A stretch of DNA of 64,000 nucleotides from Bimastos eiseni (GCA_959347315.1 OY365806.1:20244747-20308746); one strand, 5' to 3'; counted from the stretch's first letter, positions 22,406-32,509 are shown. Translations and numbers: made by a program. Notes: generated from the sequence alone by a model not told the origin.

Positions 22406-22897
22406 ATGCTGATCGTTACCAAAGGAAGGTTTAAGAAACGATACGTTATCGGTGGAGCGGGAAAATTTGATACGATATCCGCAGTTTTTAAAAGAATGTT
22501 CGCATCTGATGCGGCTAAACGGATTGCATCGTCCGCGTTAAGCGCTGGTAAGGACGCCGCAAAACAGATCGGGAAGCAGGCAATTTCTTCCGCAGTCGAC
22601 GTCGGTAAGGCCGCAGCCATCGATGCCGGAAAGCGATTGGTGGATAAAGCCACGGCTAAACTTTTGAATCCTAAATTACCGCCCCAGAATGCGCAGCCAC
22701 CGCTTACTCAAAAGAGCATGGAAACCTTGGCACGATTAATCGGGGAGCGAGGCAACATCAGCAACAACGAAGGTATAAACATAAATAATTTACTGGCTGG
22801 TTATGGTTCCGAAATACCAACGAATGGAAAATCGAACGCCATAGCTAATCAAGATCTTGTTCGACGTTTAAATGGAGCGGGGATGAAAGTAGTTTAA
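22406..22897 (+). CDS. pX/pVI-like minor virion protein, intact
   Basis: 163 residues, open throughout, starting 2 bases after the preceding stop. The basic N-terminus (KGRFKKRYVIGG) contains a Gly-Gly site that could suit an adenain-type protease. It is followed by an Ala/Lys-rich amphipathic helical region (residues about 30-90) and a polar C-terminal half with an Asn-rich stretch and a final RRLNGAGMKVV. In adenoviruses comparable small proteins bind DNA or lyse membranes after proteolysis. By position, before the capsid gene, a minor capsid role is likely. Confidence 0.6.
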   Translation: MLIVTKGRFKKRYVIGGAGKFDTISAVFKRMFASDAAKRIASSALSAGKDAAKQIGKQAISSAVDVGKAAAIDAGKRLVDKATAKLLNPKLPPQNAQPPLTQKSMETLARLIGERGNISNNEGININNLLAGYGSEIPTNGKSNAIANQDLVRRLNGAGMKVV

Positions 22898-22925
22898 AAT
22901 AAAATCCTATCTTATTAAAAAAATC

Positions 22926-24487
22926 ATGCAATCAGATATTCTAAGATTTACCGACGTTCCCTTAACCGACGAGGAAATCTAGAGATACGAATGGCACGAA
23001 TACGAACCGGTAGCGAGAACTAATCTAAACAGCGCCGGTGAGATTCGTATAAACATCGAACTTCAAGATATGTTTAGCCATCCATCGCTGTCGTTCCTGT
23101 TATTTGAAGGTAGGCTAACCAAAGCGGACGAGACCGCGTACGCCAATGCCGACGCTGTAGCCATCACCAATAACGGACTCATGCACCTGTTCAACCAAAT
23201 ATCGTATGCCCTTTCGAGTCAAGACATCGAATCGGTTTATCATCCGGGTCAAGCCACTACGATGCTGGGGTTACTGAAATATCCCAACGACTTCCCTCTT
23301 GCGCAAGGTCTTAACCAGTTGTGGACTAAAGATACCACGGCGACTGCCGTTATCGCGGATAACTCGGGTTTCGCTATTAGACAAGCGTATCTCATTCAGA
23401 AACCGACGGCTAAAGGCACGTTCAGTTTCGTAGTGCCAACCAAGCACATCTTCGGATTCTGCGAAGATTACGATAAGGTCATCTACAGTATGAAACAAAC
23501 TTTAAAGCTAGTTCGCAAATCCGACTACGATACTATTTATAGAGCTAACTTAGTCGATGCCGGGAAAGTAAACATCGCTAAAATCTCGTGGTTTATGTCT
23601 CACGTGACTCCGTCTGACATGGAAAGAATGCAGCTGTATAAAACGTTCGAAGCAAAATCGACGGTGCCCGGAGCCTATCGCGCCCATCACTGCGAAACCA
23701 TATCGCTTACTCAAACGGCTACGCTTCAGTTGGCGGCTAGGCGTCAAGACGGCTCCGGAGAAACCTAGGTATATCATCGTCGGATTTCAGACGAATCGGA
23801 GCGGCAATCAAGAAGCCAATCCATCGATTTTCGATCATTGCGATCTCAAAAACATGTACGTGATGATAAACCAGGAAAGATACCTGGCGGTCGACTACAA
23901 CCTCTCGTTCCCGAATCAACAATTTTCGATAGCGTACAGAGATGCGGCGACGTTTAGCGAGAAATTCTACGAAATGGATCAACTCGTAACTCAAAGCAAC
24001 ATCACTCCAGCCGATCATAAAGATCATTTCCCGCTGTTCGTTTTCGACGTCAGCAAACAATCGGAGCGATTAAAGTCATCGGTCGTCGATATCCAGACCC
24101 AGGCTTAGTTTCAATGCCGCTGTCCCTGCCGGGACGGAAGCTTACGCCGTAGTCGCCTTTCTCGTCGAGAAGAGTTATCTACCCGAAGAAGAACTGCCCG
24201 CAGAGGAAAAGAAGAATGAAGCGGTGGTGAACACAGATAAAAGCGAAAAATACTCTCACCTGAAAGGAATACGTAACAATCCAATTCGCGTTGAAATTAA
24301 AGACAGAGAAACTAACGAAGTCGTCGCGTACTCGTCGATGTACAAAGCGGCTAGAGCGCATAAGACGAGCGCAAAAACGATGAGGGCATACGACGGGAAA
24401 GTCTGGAGAAAAAGATACGAGATTAACGTGTGGCATATACTCGATAATTTCGAGATGCCAGCGCGACTTATTGACTCAGCTGCTTAG
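22926..24487 (+). pseudogene. major capsid protein (double jelly-roll type) with NUMOD1-like C-terminal extension, broken
   Basis: ATG 22926; TAG at codon 19 (22980-22982). The main open part (about 23000-23766) includes RTNLNSAGEIRI, NNGLMHLFNQI, HPGQATTMLG and KYPNDFPLAQGLNQLW, a set typical of the putative Polinton/adintovirus major capsid (hexon-like) protein. Frameshifts near 23760 and 24100 separate the C-terminal segments (SFPNQQFSIAYRD, then AAVPAGTEAYAV). The last frame continues without a stop through an acidic/Lys linker into a NUMOD1-like module (VAYSSMYKAARAHKTSAKTM, about 24280-24430) and ends at TAG 24485. Capsid identity is from family resemblance. The extension could alternatively be a separate small gene. 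Confidence 0.78.
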
Positions 24488-24529
24488 AGTACGTGAGTCG
24501 TTTAAAAGTTTATTATAGCTATACATAAA

Positions 24530-24842
24530 ATGAGTACTCGTAAATATTTGGAGCTTGTAACTTTAGAAGAAGACGTCGTTTGCACGGTTAAAACGATGCA
24601 GTATCTGTACGGCTCGACTGACTATTTCTACCTGATTAGGACCGGACGAGACAAAGTATTTCATGAGCGTGTACGAGGGTTCGTGGGATATGCCAATTCG
24701 CGATAAGCTCGAAGCGAATAGAGTATCCGGACGGAACAAGACGTTCACGTTTACGAAAACAAAGATAGAAACGGAACCGGAATATAATGTTCCGTATATT
24801 TTGGTAGCGGGTGAGAGCGATGTTTTCGATCTCGAAGTTTAG
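24530..24842 (+). pseudogene. small Polinton protein of unknown function, one frameshift
   Basis: ATG 24530 opens a frame (KYLELVTLEEDVVCTVK) that shifts near 24655 and then ends at TAG 24840 with VPYILVAGESDVFDLEV. Intact length would be about 104 residues, acidic and apparently beta-rich, with no recognised domain. It is the last gene of the rightward block. Confidence 0.45.
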
Positions 24843-24847
24843 ATTTT

Positions 24848-24883
24848 CTAGATTTTCAATGACAACTCTCATTGAAAATCTAG
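24848..24883. terminator. perfect 15-bp stem hairpin between convergent gene blocks
   Basis: CTAGATTTTCAATGA (24848-24862), a 6-base loop, and its exact reverse complement (24869-24883). It fills almost the entire 49-base gap between the stop of the rightward block (24840-24842) and the stop of the leftward fiber gene (24892-24894). A bidirectional termination or 3'-end function is inferred from position. Confidence 0.6.
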
Positions 24884-24891
24884 GAAAAAGC

Positions 24892-26142
24892 TCAGTCGTC
24901 AAACACGAACAACTGCATTGTGCTTAAGCCCGGCCTACCCGATTCTGCGCTTACGCAAGCCAACCTATACTTCCGATATTTCCCAACGGAGTCGATTAAC
25001 ACTTCCTGATAAATGTTACCCAAATACGACTCTCGCGCGTGATACAAGGTATCATAGAATCCGCCATCAGTTGATGCCTCTATCTTCCAATCGTATATTC
25101 TATCGGTATTTTGGTTCCTCCCTCTGAATCCGATCTTCCATATTCTCACATCTGTTGGGCAAGTAATTTCTAGAAATGCGTTTCTGTAACCGACAGCAAC
25201 CCATTCTCCCTCGTCTCTGAAGGCATTAAACGCTTTGTTTGTATTGTGCTCCGAACTTGCGATCGTTCCAAAACCGAAATTGCTTGTATTAGACGTTAAT
25301 CTTGGCACGTAACCGATGTGACATTTTCTTCCTTCCCGTTTATCAGAAAGAGTCGGGATCCATTGCAACATCCCGATGCCAACGTACGCTGGCAGATCGT
25401 CATTAAAATCAATTTTCGAATAAAAGATAGAAAGTCTCCAGTATGTGTAATTAGCCGAAACCGGAAATATAAATTTATACAAAACTTAGGTATATGCATT
25501 TGCCTCATCACTGTCTAGAAATTTCCAATTCTGAATTCCTACGAATTCTGGTAACTCTATAATGATGTGAAACCCCGACATAGATAAAGGAACGGGATAT
25601 TTGATCTGGATCCAAACATCAGCTGGTGAATCGACGATCCAACACAAAGGATAAGAATTAATGTTTTGAAACGCTCTCCAAGACTCAAAATCAAACAGAC
25701 CCACGATGCGATATTCGCTCGCACTGGCTACATAAGTAAACCCATCGATAGTCGTTTCGTTCGAAGTCATGGTAGAGATCGCAGTAATATATTACCTAGC
25801 GAACATTTCATCAACGTATCTCTTATTAACAAGCTGGTTACCGCAAGTCGGGGAAACGTTATTATTATTATTCGTTCTCGCGTCTTTAACTAGAGCGGTA
25901 ACTCGAGCCCAGCTTACGGCTTCGCCGCCGTTACTCAGCGGATCACCGGTAGCACCTAACGGAGGAGGATACGTTGTCGGTAAACCTTTAATCGAATTAC
26001 CGTGCATGTTTAAATCACCGTCCATAGCGTTCGTGCCATCTCGTCTTAGAAATGTATTACTTGCTTGAGATAGAGTAACACCACCTGAAGCCACTCTTTG
26101 TGTAGATTCCGCATCCGTACGTCCAAACTTATCGACAGGCAT
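24892..26142 (-). pseudogene. fiber-like attachment protein with discoidin-like modules, two nonsense codons
   Basis: A single frame starts at ATG 26142 (MPVDKFGR) and ends at 24892. It is interrupted by TAA at 25792-25794 and TAA at 25486-25488, with no frameshift, giving about 416 codons. The N-terminal quarter has a collagen-free shaft-like region (DGDLNMHGNSIKGLP) resembling bacteriophage and viral fiber shafts. Two beta-rich repeats follow, each with a Trp/Tyr-rich pattern like F5/8-type C (discoidin) domains. The second contains ASSEHNTNKAFNAF, FLEITCPTDVRIWKI and DWKIEASTDG, ending STMQLFVFDD. A host surface glycan-binding role is inferred. Confidence 0.62.
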
Positions 26143-26180
26143 GTTTGTTTTAATATACGAGCATATTTATTTATGAAAGG

Positions 26181-26612
26181 TCAATGCAGGTCGTTCACAA
26201 CTTTCTGAAAATGAAGGCTGTCGTTCATCATACGCTTTAACACGTACAAACACAAATGTCCGCAAAACACTTCACAGTCCGGTTGTATTCGTTCACTTTT
26301 GTAATACACGGGTCTTTGTAAATACCGCAGTAGTTCGGAGTAGAACATCCGTAGCTATCGAAATAGATCTTGTCGTTTGTACGTTTGATCCAACACATCC
26401 AATGATTACTTTCCCACCTGAATCGTCTAGGTTAAGGATACCGCACTCGTTCGCTCGCGGCGGTCTCTTCGGTAGTTCGACTCGTAGGAACACGCCTCTA
26501 AAATGACGAATGTTTAATCGCTTCGCAGCCTCGATCATCTGTACGTTCGATAAGGGAATATTCGGTAACTCCACGCCGCAGACATCGATTATTTTACAGT
26601 GTTAACACTCAT
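26181..26612 (-). pseudogene. adenain-type virion cysteine protease, broken
   Basis: Adenoviral-type proteases cleave capsid precursors during maturation. Reading leftward: VELPNIPLSNVQMIEAAKRL, RGVFLR, ECGILNLDDSGG, then after a frameshift near 26408 the catalytic His (NHWMCW) and the acidic partner (YFDSYG). After a second shift near 26290 come the Gln-containing turn (QPDCE) and the active Cys (VFCGHLCLYVLKRM), ending TGA at 26181-26183. The likely ATG at 26610-26612 is out of frame with the body, so a third break near 26595 is probable. All catalytic positions remain visible. Confidence 0.85.
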
Positions 26613-26637
26613 TTTGTATATTCGGCGGATATATTCA

Positions 26638-28889
26638 TTATGAGCGCAGCGAGTAATGACCGTATGCCAACGTACTAATTCCATCTTCCAGAATTACCCG
26701 TTTATCGTCGTCCGCCGACAAAGCTACTTTGTTTACTTCTTCGGTATAGACGTCGTGAAGATGTCACCGTATGACGTTCATTTTTCTTGATTGTTCTCTT
26801 CTAGTGAACAGACAGTCCTTGTAATCGTCGTGCGTTACCGACTTCTTAACGACGCTCTTCTTAACCCCTTTACATTTCTCATGGTCTTCTCCAGCCAATC
26901 TGTACGAGTACAGCTTCGATCTGAAACCGATAAACTCTTCGATCTGTTTTTCACCGGTTTCATCCTTGAACATACCGATGACTTTCTTGTTGATCCCGGT
27001 TTCGATATCAGAAGGGTTGTCTCTGAGGCAATCGCTGGTATCGAATCTGCTTCGAACATCCTCTGCGATATCAGCGTAAATATTGTCAGTTTTAATTTCG
27101 TAGGCTAACGAATCCGTATCAGTAAAAAGCAATTTAGCTCTATCGCCGTATTTCTTCATGATATATCTGTAGTGAAAGTCGTACATGAACGTCTTGCTCA
27201 AATCGAGGATACACATACCTAGATATATCGGTTTGTTATAAAACAGTTTCGTCCTTTTCATGTGAATGGCGATTAGATTCTCGTCGAAAATGGTTCGACT
27301 ATCGTAATTCCGTTTCGCCGCTAGCTTGGTGGCTTGCTTCTCGTCGCACACCAGCTTTATGTCTACACGATTATGGATAATTTCACAGGTTTTCCCAAAC
27401 ACGCTATTATTCATCAGTTTGAAAAAGTCTTTCTCGAAATCGTTGGTAGCTTTCGTTCGCAAATCGGTATTCAGATCGATATACTTTTTCAACCAAGCGC
27501 TTTCTTCGAATTTGATCCCTCGATGAATTTTGGTTATCTTCAAACCTATGCTTTCACACAGCTTTAAGGTTTCGTGATGCACTACGTACTTTTCTTTATC
27601 GGAATGAGTTTTGACACTATTGACGATTCAGGCGTAACGCTCTCGGGAGCTAAGGAATAGTCGTTGTGTAGATCGTGTAACTCGTCGGGATATTCTAAAT
27701 CGACTTTTAATATGCACACCGTCAATCTCCAATCGTTCAACTCGTCGTCGTGTATCCACTCGAAGCCGTGAGTTGGTAAACTCTTGCTCATAGACCATCC
27801 GTACAGATTGTTCGCGTCTCAATAGGTTACGAACGATGATGGTTTACTACCATCGAACGCTTCTCCCATGTACTTGTTGTTTGCCTTCCCGTGACGAATC
27901 GAAATGGTGCTGATACCTCCTCTAATACCGTCCTTAATCATAAGGATCATGTCGTAATCGCTCAACAATTCCAAGTTAACTCCGGTCATCTTCAAAGAGG
28001 CGTCCCAAGCAAGGCCCGGAGATGTATAATACCAAGCGGGATCAAGACCTTAGTGCTCGCAGCAAACGTCTCTAAAATTCTCAAATACGTGGGCTAGTAG
28101 TAGAACGTCGGAAACGTTGTATAGATCGTGACATTCTCTCAACGTTTTAAAACCGAACTCTTTCCATACCCTTCGTGCGTGCTCGTAATCTTCGTCGCCA
28201 ATATCCGAGTCGTTTAGTTTGGAATAGAATGTCGATTTTGGTGGTAGTTTTGTGTCGTTCAATCTTTCGATGGAATCAACGTAATCGTAAGGATAAACTC
28301 CTTTTCTAAGTAAAAGATCCAACCGATTACCATAGTAAAACTCGCTTAGATTCTTACACTCATCTTTTCTCGGATTTCTCGATAAAGCGTCGAGACTCGA
28401 TGCCATGAATCTAAAACTATCGATGAAGCGTAATTCCCGTTTGACGGTGATTTCTTTGTTTTCTTTATTTACAAACTTATCGACCACCACCTCTCTGCTA
28501 AACGATATATAATTTTCTTCGTTGTAGGGAATGCAATTGATCTGCTCATTATTGTCACCACGCAATTTCTTTACGAATAAGTGACTATCGTACCCGGACA
28601 GATTGTGAAAGACCAACGGGAAAAACTTTGGAACTCTATAGTTTAGATTACACTCCTTATGTGCGGCACCTCTAAATTTACCGGTCAGATGACAATGATC
28701 TCTTACTCGATCTTTACCCAACTCGCTTCCACAGATATGACAATCAGTGGCGGAGTTGAATAGTGTCTCTTCTTTCTTACCGAATATCATCTTCTCGGGG
28801 AATTTAAGTCGATCATATATTTTTCTTATATTCTTTGTAAGAGTATCTACGAATATCTGAGCTACATCGTCGTCTCCGCTTTCAGCCAT
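26638..28889 (-). pseudogene. protein-primed family B DNA polymerase, broken
   Basis: Replicates the element. From 28889 leftward: a zinc-binding, endonuclease VII-like segment (CHICG, DHCHLTGKFRGAAH, ECN), exonuclease motif II region (FHNLSGYDSHLF), exonuclease III region (YNVSDVLLLAHVFENF), TAA at 28050-28052, polymerase region including DANNLYGWSMS just after TGA 27819-27821, motif A (LEYPDELHDLHNDY), a frameshift near 27610, motif B (KLMNNSVFGKT), motif C (FTDTDSLAYEI), thumb (KLYSYRLAG), TGA 26764-26766, and a final stop at 26638. Length is about 750 codons, shorter than usual for Polintons. The N-terminal part upstream of the zinc segment seems absent. Confidence 0.92.
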
Positions 28890-28907
28890 GAGTCATCGCG
28901 AAAAGAA

Positions 28908-29053
28908 GATCACGTGACAAGAATGTGCATCGCTGATTGGGTCAAGAAGGTCACGTGATATGAATTTCCATAGATTGGTCACATGATAAGAATGCTCGAT
29001 GCTGATTGGATGCCCGAGAAGGTCACGTGATAAGAATGTGCGTCGCTGATTGG
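28908..29053. promoter_or_regulatory. array of four E-box + CCAAT-box modules upstream of the polymerase
   Basis: CACGTG occurs at 28911, 28952 and 29024, with a variant CACATG at 28980. Each is followed by ATTGG (inverted CCAAT) at 28936, 28974, 29005 and 29049. Within-module spacing is 25, 22, 25 and 25 bases. The flanking GTCACGTGA matches the USF/MITF-TFE type E-box. The array ends about 20 bases before the first polymerase ATG on the minus strand, so it may be its promoter, or part of the element's right terminal repeat. Confidence 0.6.
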
Positions 29054-29060
29054 TTCTGTC

Positions 29061-29456
29061 TCAGAATAGTCTTTTTTCCTCTACTAAAATCATTAAGATA
29101 TCTCTTCCCCTCATATCTGCCCATATATTCTTTATATATATATATATATATTCTTTATTATGTGCGATTATACCTGATCACTATTTGGATGCCAAATCAG
29201 TCCTTTGTATATTATCTTCTGCGTCAGCCTGGAAGCATTCACGCAAACTCACAGGAGAATACGCATCAACGGTTAGTAGCCTATGTACTTGCAAACCATC
29301 TTAAGTCTTGAAAACCTACTGAGACATTCCAATCGAAAGAACTTCTTTGGTTCTTTTTTCAATCCCCAAAGGCTTCAATGTCATCTAATTGCTGCTATCT
29401 GCATTATTCGGCTTAAGGAAAGAATGCACAAATCCGCTCAGAACGTTACTGTTATA
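29061..29456. other. non-coding, probable right flank of the Polinton
   Basis: AT-rich with a (TA)n run at about 29135-29150. The element's outer end is expected here or just left of here. No terminal inverted repeat was recognised. Confidence 0.4.
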
Positions 29457-30623
29457 CAGGGTGAGCCAGTAAACAGTAACCCCTTCAGGTTTTTGGCTAA
29501 TGTTTCGACCAAAAGTAGAGATTAATGAATGAAAGTTTACAGACGCTAAGCAAATTCGTATCTACACACAACGGTCAAAATTTACTAAAATGTTTGAAAC
29601 AGAACATAAGTTTTAAAAAGTTCAACCACGGTGTTTTGATGGTCAAAAAACATTTTACGCAGGAAAAGTAACAAAACGGTTTTACTAAGTCACTTCAATT
29701 CTCTCATCGTTTTTGGCTTTGGTCACAGAGTGTGGTATTCCTCGAGCATAGATCCCCACACGTGATAATCGAAGGGGTTCAAGTCCGGTGAGCTTGGGGT
29801 CATTGGTCCTTCTCAATGAAACCAGAGCAATTGACCTTGAGCCAATCTTGCGTGAGGCGAGTCGTATCTTGCTGAAAGATGAATACAGCTGGCAGCAGAT
29901 GCTTGCAATCGTATATTAATTGTGGAAGCAATCAGCGTAATATACAGCATCCACTTTGTCTTTCTCTTCAACAAAATGAAGTTGACTTTTGCCACCAAAA
30001 CAAACACCAGCCAATACCATAACATGTGGAGCGAACTTCTCGCGTTCAACAGTCAGTCGACCAGGTTTGGTACTGGATTTCTTGCCGCTGGACAAACACG
30101 ATTGTTTTGGTTGCTGATTGGTGGATTGAGGTAGAAGTTCTTCTCATCCGTGAAGAACACACGTTTCGTCTCGCGAACATTCAGCGGGCATAGCAATGCT
30201 GAGAAGCGTTCAAATTTCGGTTATGATAATTTGCCCAGCAACACGACGGAAAGCGATGTTTACTTACCAATTTGATCGACTGCTCGCTAAATGACGTCAA
30301 GTGATGTTCATATACGCTTGTTCCCCGCTTCACTCCTCAATAATAATGATAATTCTGGAGTTTGCTTTACAACAATAACTTGAGAAGTGCCTTCATAAAA
30401 TCGTTTTTGCCGCTTTTTCATGCATTTTGCCATCAAAAACCCGCGGTTGGACTTATTAAAAGTGACATAACTTTTGTTATGTTTAAAATATTTCATTGAA
30501 ATTTGGACATTGTATACAGATGTGAATTAGTTTTGGGCTTGTAAAATTTCATTTACTATTCTCTACTTTTGGCCGAAAATTTTGCAAAGCACCTGATGGG
30601 TTACTTTTTAATGACCCACCCTG
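29457..30623 (-). mobile_element. mariner-like transposon with TIRs and TA duplication, degenerate transposase
   Basis: The left end CAGGGTGAGCCAGTAAA and the reverse complement of the right end CAGGGTGGGTCATTAAA form about 27-bp inverted repeats (22 of 27 matching by eye), each flanked by TA. The minus strand carries a broken transposase: the first catalytic Asp region VFFTDEKNFYLNPP (around 30140), a second near FQQD (around 29880), and a third, SPDLNPFDYHVWGS (around 29770). These are the DDE/D signatures of IS630-Tc1-mariner elements. Length is about 1.17 kb. Frameshifts make it inactive. Confidence 0.88.
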
Positions 30624-32509
30624 TATATAACATTATATACTTTTGAACTAATGCTAGTCCGATAAATGTATGTTATTTACATTATTCATGGGCGTTTTCT
30701 GCTGAATGGAATAGAACCGGAATTTTTTTCTTATGCAATATTCTGGCTGAATAAACGTCGCCTTTATTAAAGACGATGAACTTCGCCCATGCTGCTAGAA
30801 TAACACAGACTCCTCCTGCAGGTGGTCTTCTTGTATACGGTCAGTCAGCATCGTAAGAATCGTGCATTTGTAACCTATGCATAGTATTGTGCTATCGCTG
30901 AATCAGTCCATCTACCGCTGCAGTCTCCGTAATTGCGTCTGTCTTTTCATCACAGATGTAGGTAGACGCTGTTGATGACGCTGCTGCTGACTGTGTTTGC
31001 CCTCAAGCGGAAGTACGTCAAGTGGGGAATCTGATTGGTTTCAATGGCACCTCGTCTGGTCTCTATAGACGATCAGTGCTTAACAGTGGCTGGTTCCATT
31101 AGCACGAATTTAAATTAACGACTGAAGTTAAGTGTAACGTATACGATTTCAGCGAAAGCTCCAAAAGCAAATCGTGAAACAAGTTGGTTAAATCGGTCGA
31201 GTTAAAGTCTTTGGGTCGAACGAGCCTCACTTCGAACCTGCTGAGAAGACTATCGAAGGTAATGACCTGAGGCACAAGTGCACATGCGTGCACGACTGCC
31301 CCCCCTCCACCAGCAACTAAGATTTGTTGAGGTGCTCTCAGTCTTTGCTTAGGCCTTCATTCGACCAAAGATGCTTTGAACCAACTTCATTACTCGTGCT
31401 ATCATCTCCAGCTAACCGAACCATGCTGCTGCTGCTGCTGCTGCTGCCTTTTGCTTTCTTATCAGCATCGGTCTCTCGCTTGATTATCTTCTTACTCCAC
31501 CGACCCTTTAACACTCCTCGACTATTGTTCCGCTGTAGCCAACTCTTGCCAGAAAAAAAGAGTCGTATATAAATATATACATAAATATATATATATATAT
31601 ACTCTGAATTGTTTTTTAAGTCAAGAGCACACTAGGCATATGAACAAATAAATGCATACATATGTACAGACAAATATTGTATGTATATATGCATTTTTTA
31701 TGTATGTATGTTTGTATGTAAGTATGTGTGTGTGAGTGTGTGTGTGTATGTACGAATGTATGTATGCATGTGTGTATGTATGTGTGTATGAGTGTGTGTG
31801 TATGCATGCATGTATGTATGTGTGTATGTATGTTTGTATGTATGTATGTATGTATGCATATATATAATGCATGCCCTAAAGGCATTGATTGCTTTGAATT
31901 GTGTTTAACAGTCAGGCACACGCTGTGCATACAAACAAACACATACATGCATATATATACAAAAACATACACACAGTTATACACTCAAGCATACATACAT
32001 ACAATGTCATACATACATGCATACACGCAATCATGCACACATGCATATATTATATATATATATATAAACATACATACAGACATGCATGCATACATACAAT
32101 AACATACATACATGCATACAGACGGACATAAATACATAAATATACTAGCATACATACACACACGCATGCGTACATACAATGTCATACACACATGCACACA
32201 ATCATACATACATGCATACATATATACAATTATATGTACGTACGTACATCCATGCGTGCGTGCATACATTCTTACATAGACAGTATCAATGTTACAATTA
32301 TATATGCGCCCGTAGGTATACAGAGGGAGGACATAAGGCTGTCTTCTGTTTCTGCTTATTCTGTGCAGACTCAATTAGAAGTGCACAGTCCTAGTGCAGG
32401 AGCCACATTCTTGCGTATGATGCTAACCGATTACATAACTCTTAGATTCATGTAGTTGTAAACGTAACAGAGTGTTGACATGTTTTTGCTATTTGCAATT
32501 TGTTTTCAG
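30624..32509. other. upstream flank of the first detected Trk exon
   Basis: Holds no confirmed exon. A Leu-rich start (ATG 31423, seven CTG codons, then PFAFLSASVS) resembles a signal peptide but has no cysteine-rich LRRNT after it and no good donor. The rest is AT runs (31568-31602) and the ACAT arrays at 31680-32275. Confidence 0.4.
31680..32275. repeat. inverted pair of ATGT and ACAT microsatellite arrays
   Basis: (ATGT)n on + at 31680-31860, a 60-bp non-repetitive centre, then (ACAT)n at about 31920-32275, the reverse complement of the first. The whole could fold on itself. Open frames across it are artefacts. Confidence 0.85.

Larger units (their letters stand above)
17300..29060. mobile_element. 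decayed endogenous Polinton/Maverick (adintovirus-like) element
   Basis: The region carries a virus-type gene set: DDE integrase, phospholipase A2-like protein, P-loop packaging ATPase, penton-like and major capsid proteins, several small virion-like proteins, a fiber-like protein, adenain-type cysteine protease and protein-primed family B DNA polymerase. This combination defines Polintons/adintoviruses, large self-synthesising DNA elements that integrate with a retroviral-type integrase and may form virions. The arrangement is two leftward genes, about ten rightward genes, then three leftward genes. I count 11 in-frame stops and about 14 frameshifts. Terminal inverted repeats and target duplications were not recognised. 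The integrase C-terminus and probably the polymerase N-terminus are missing, so both ends look eroded. Confidence 0.92.

Noticed and set aside
17767..28052. Alternative genetic code or stop-codon readthrough in the Polinton
   Set aside because: All three stop codons are affected, at non-equivalent residues, and frameshifts are also frequent. Ordinary pseudogene decay explains this.
17100..29300. Terminal inverted repeats of the Polinton
   Set aside because: I compared sequence outside the integrase with sequence beyond the polymerase and found no convincing match, so none is annotated.
30940..31110. Possible LRRNT exon of Trk (DCVCPQAE peptide after a CATCACAG)
   Set aside because: An in-frame stop follows the acceptor, there is no phase-2 donor, and the cysteine spacing does not fit LRRNT.
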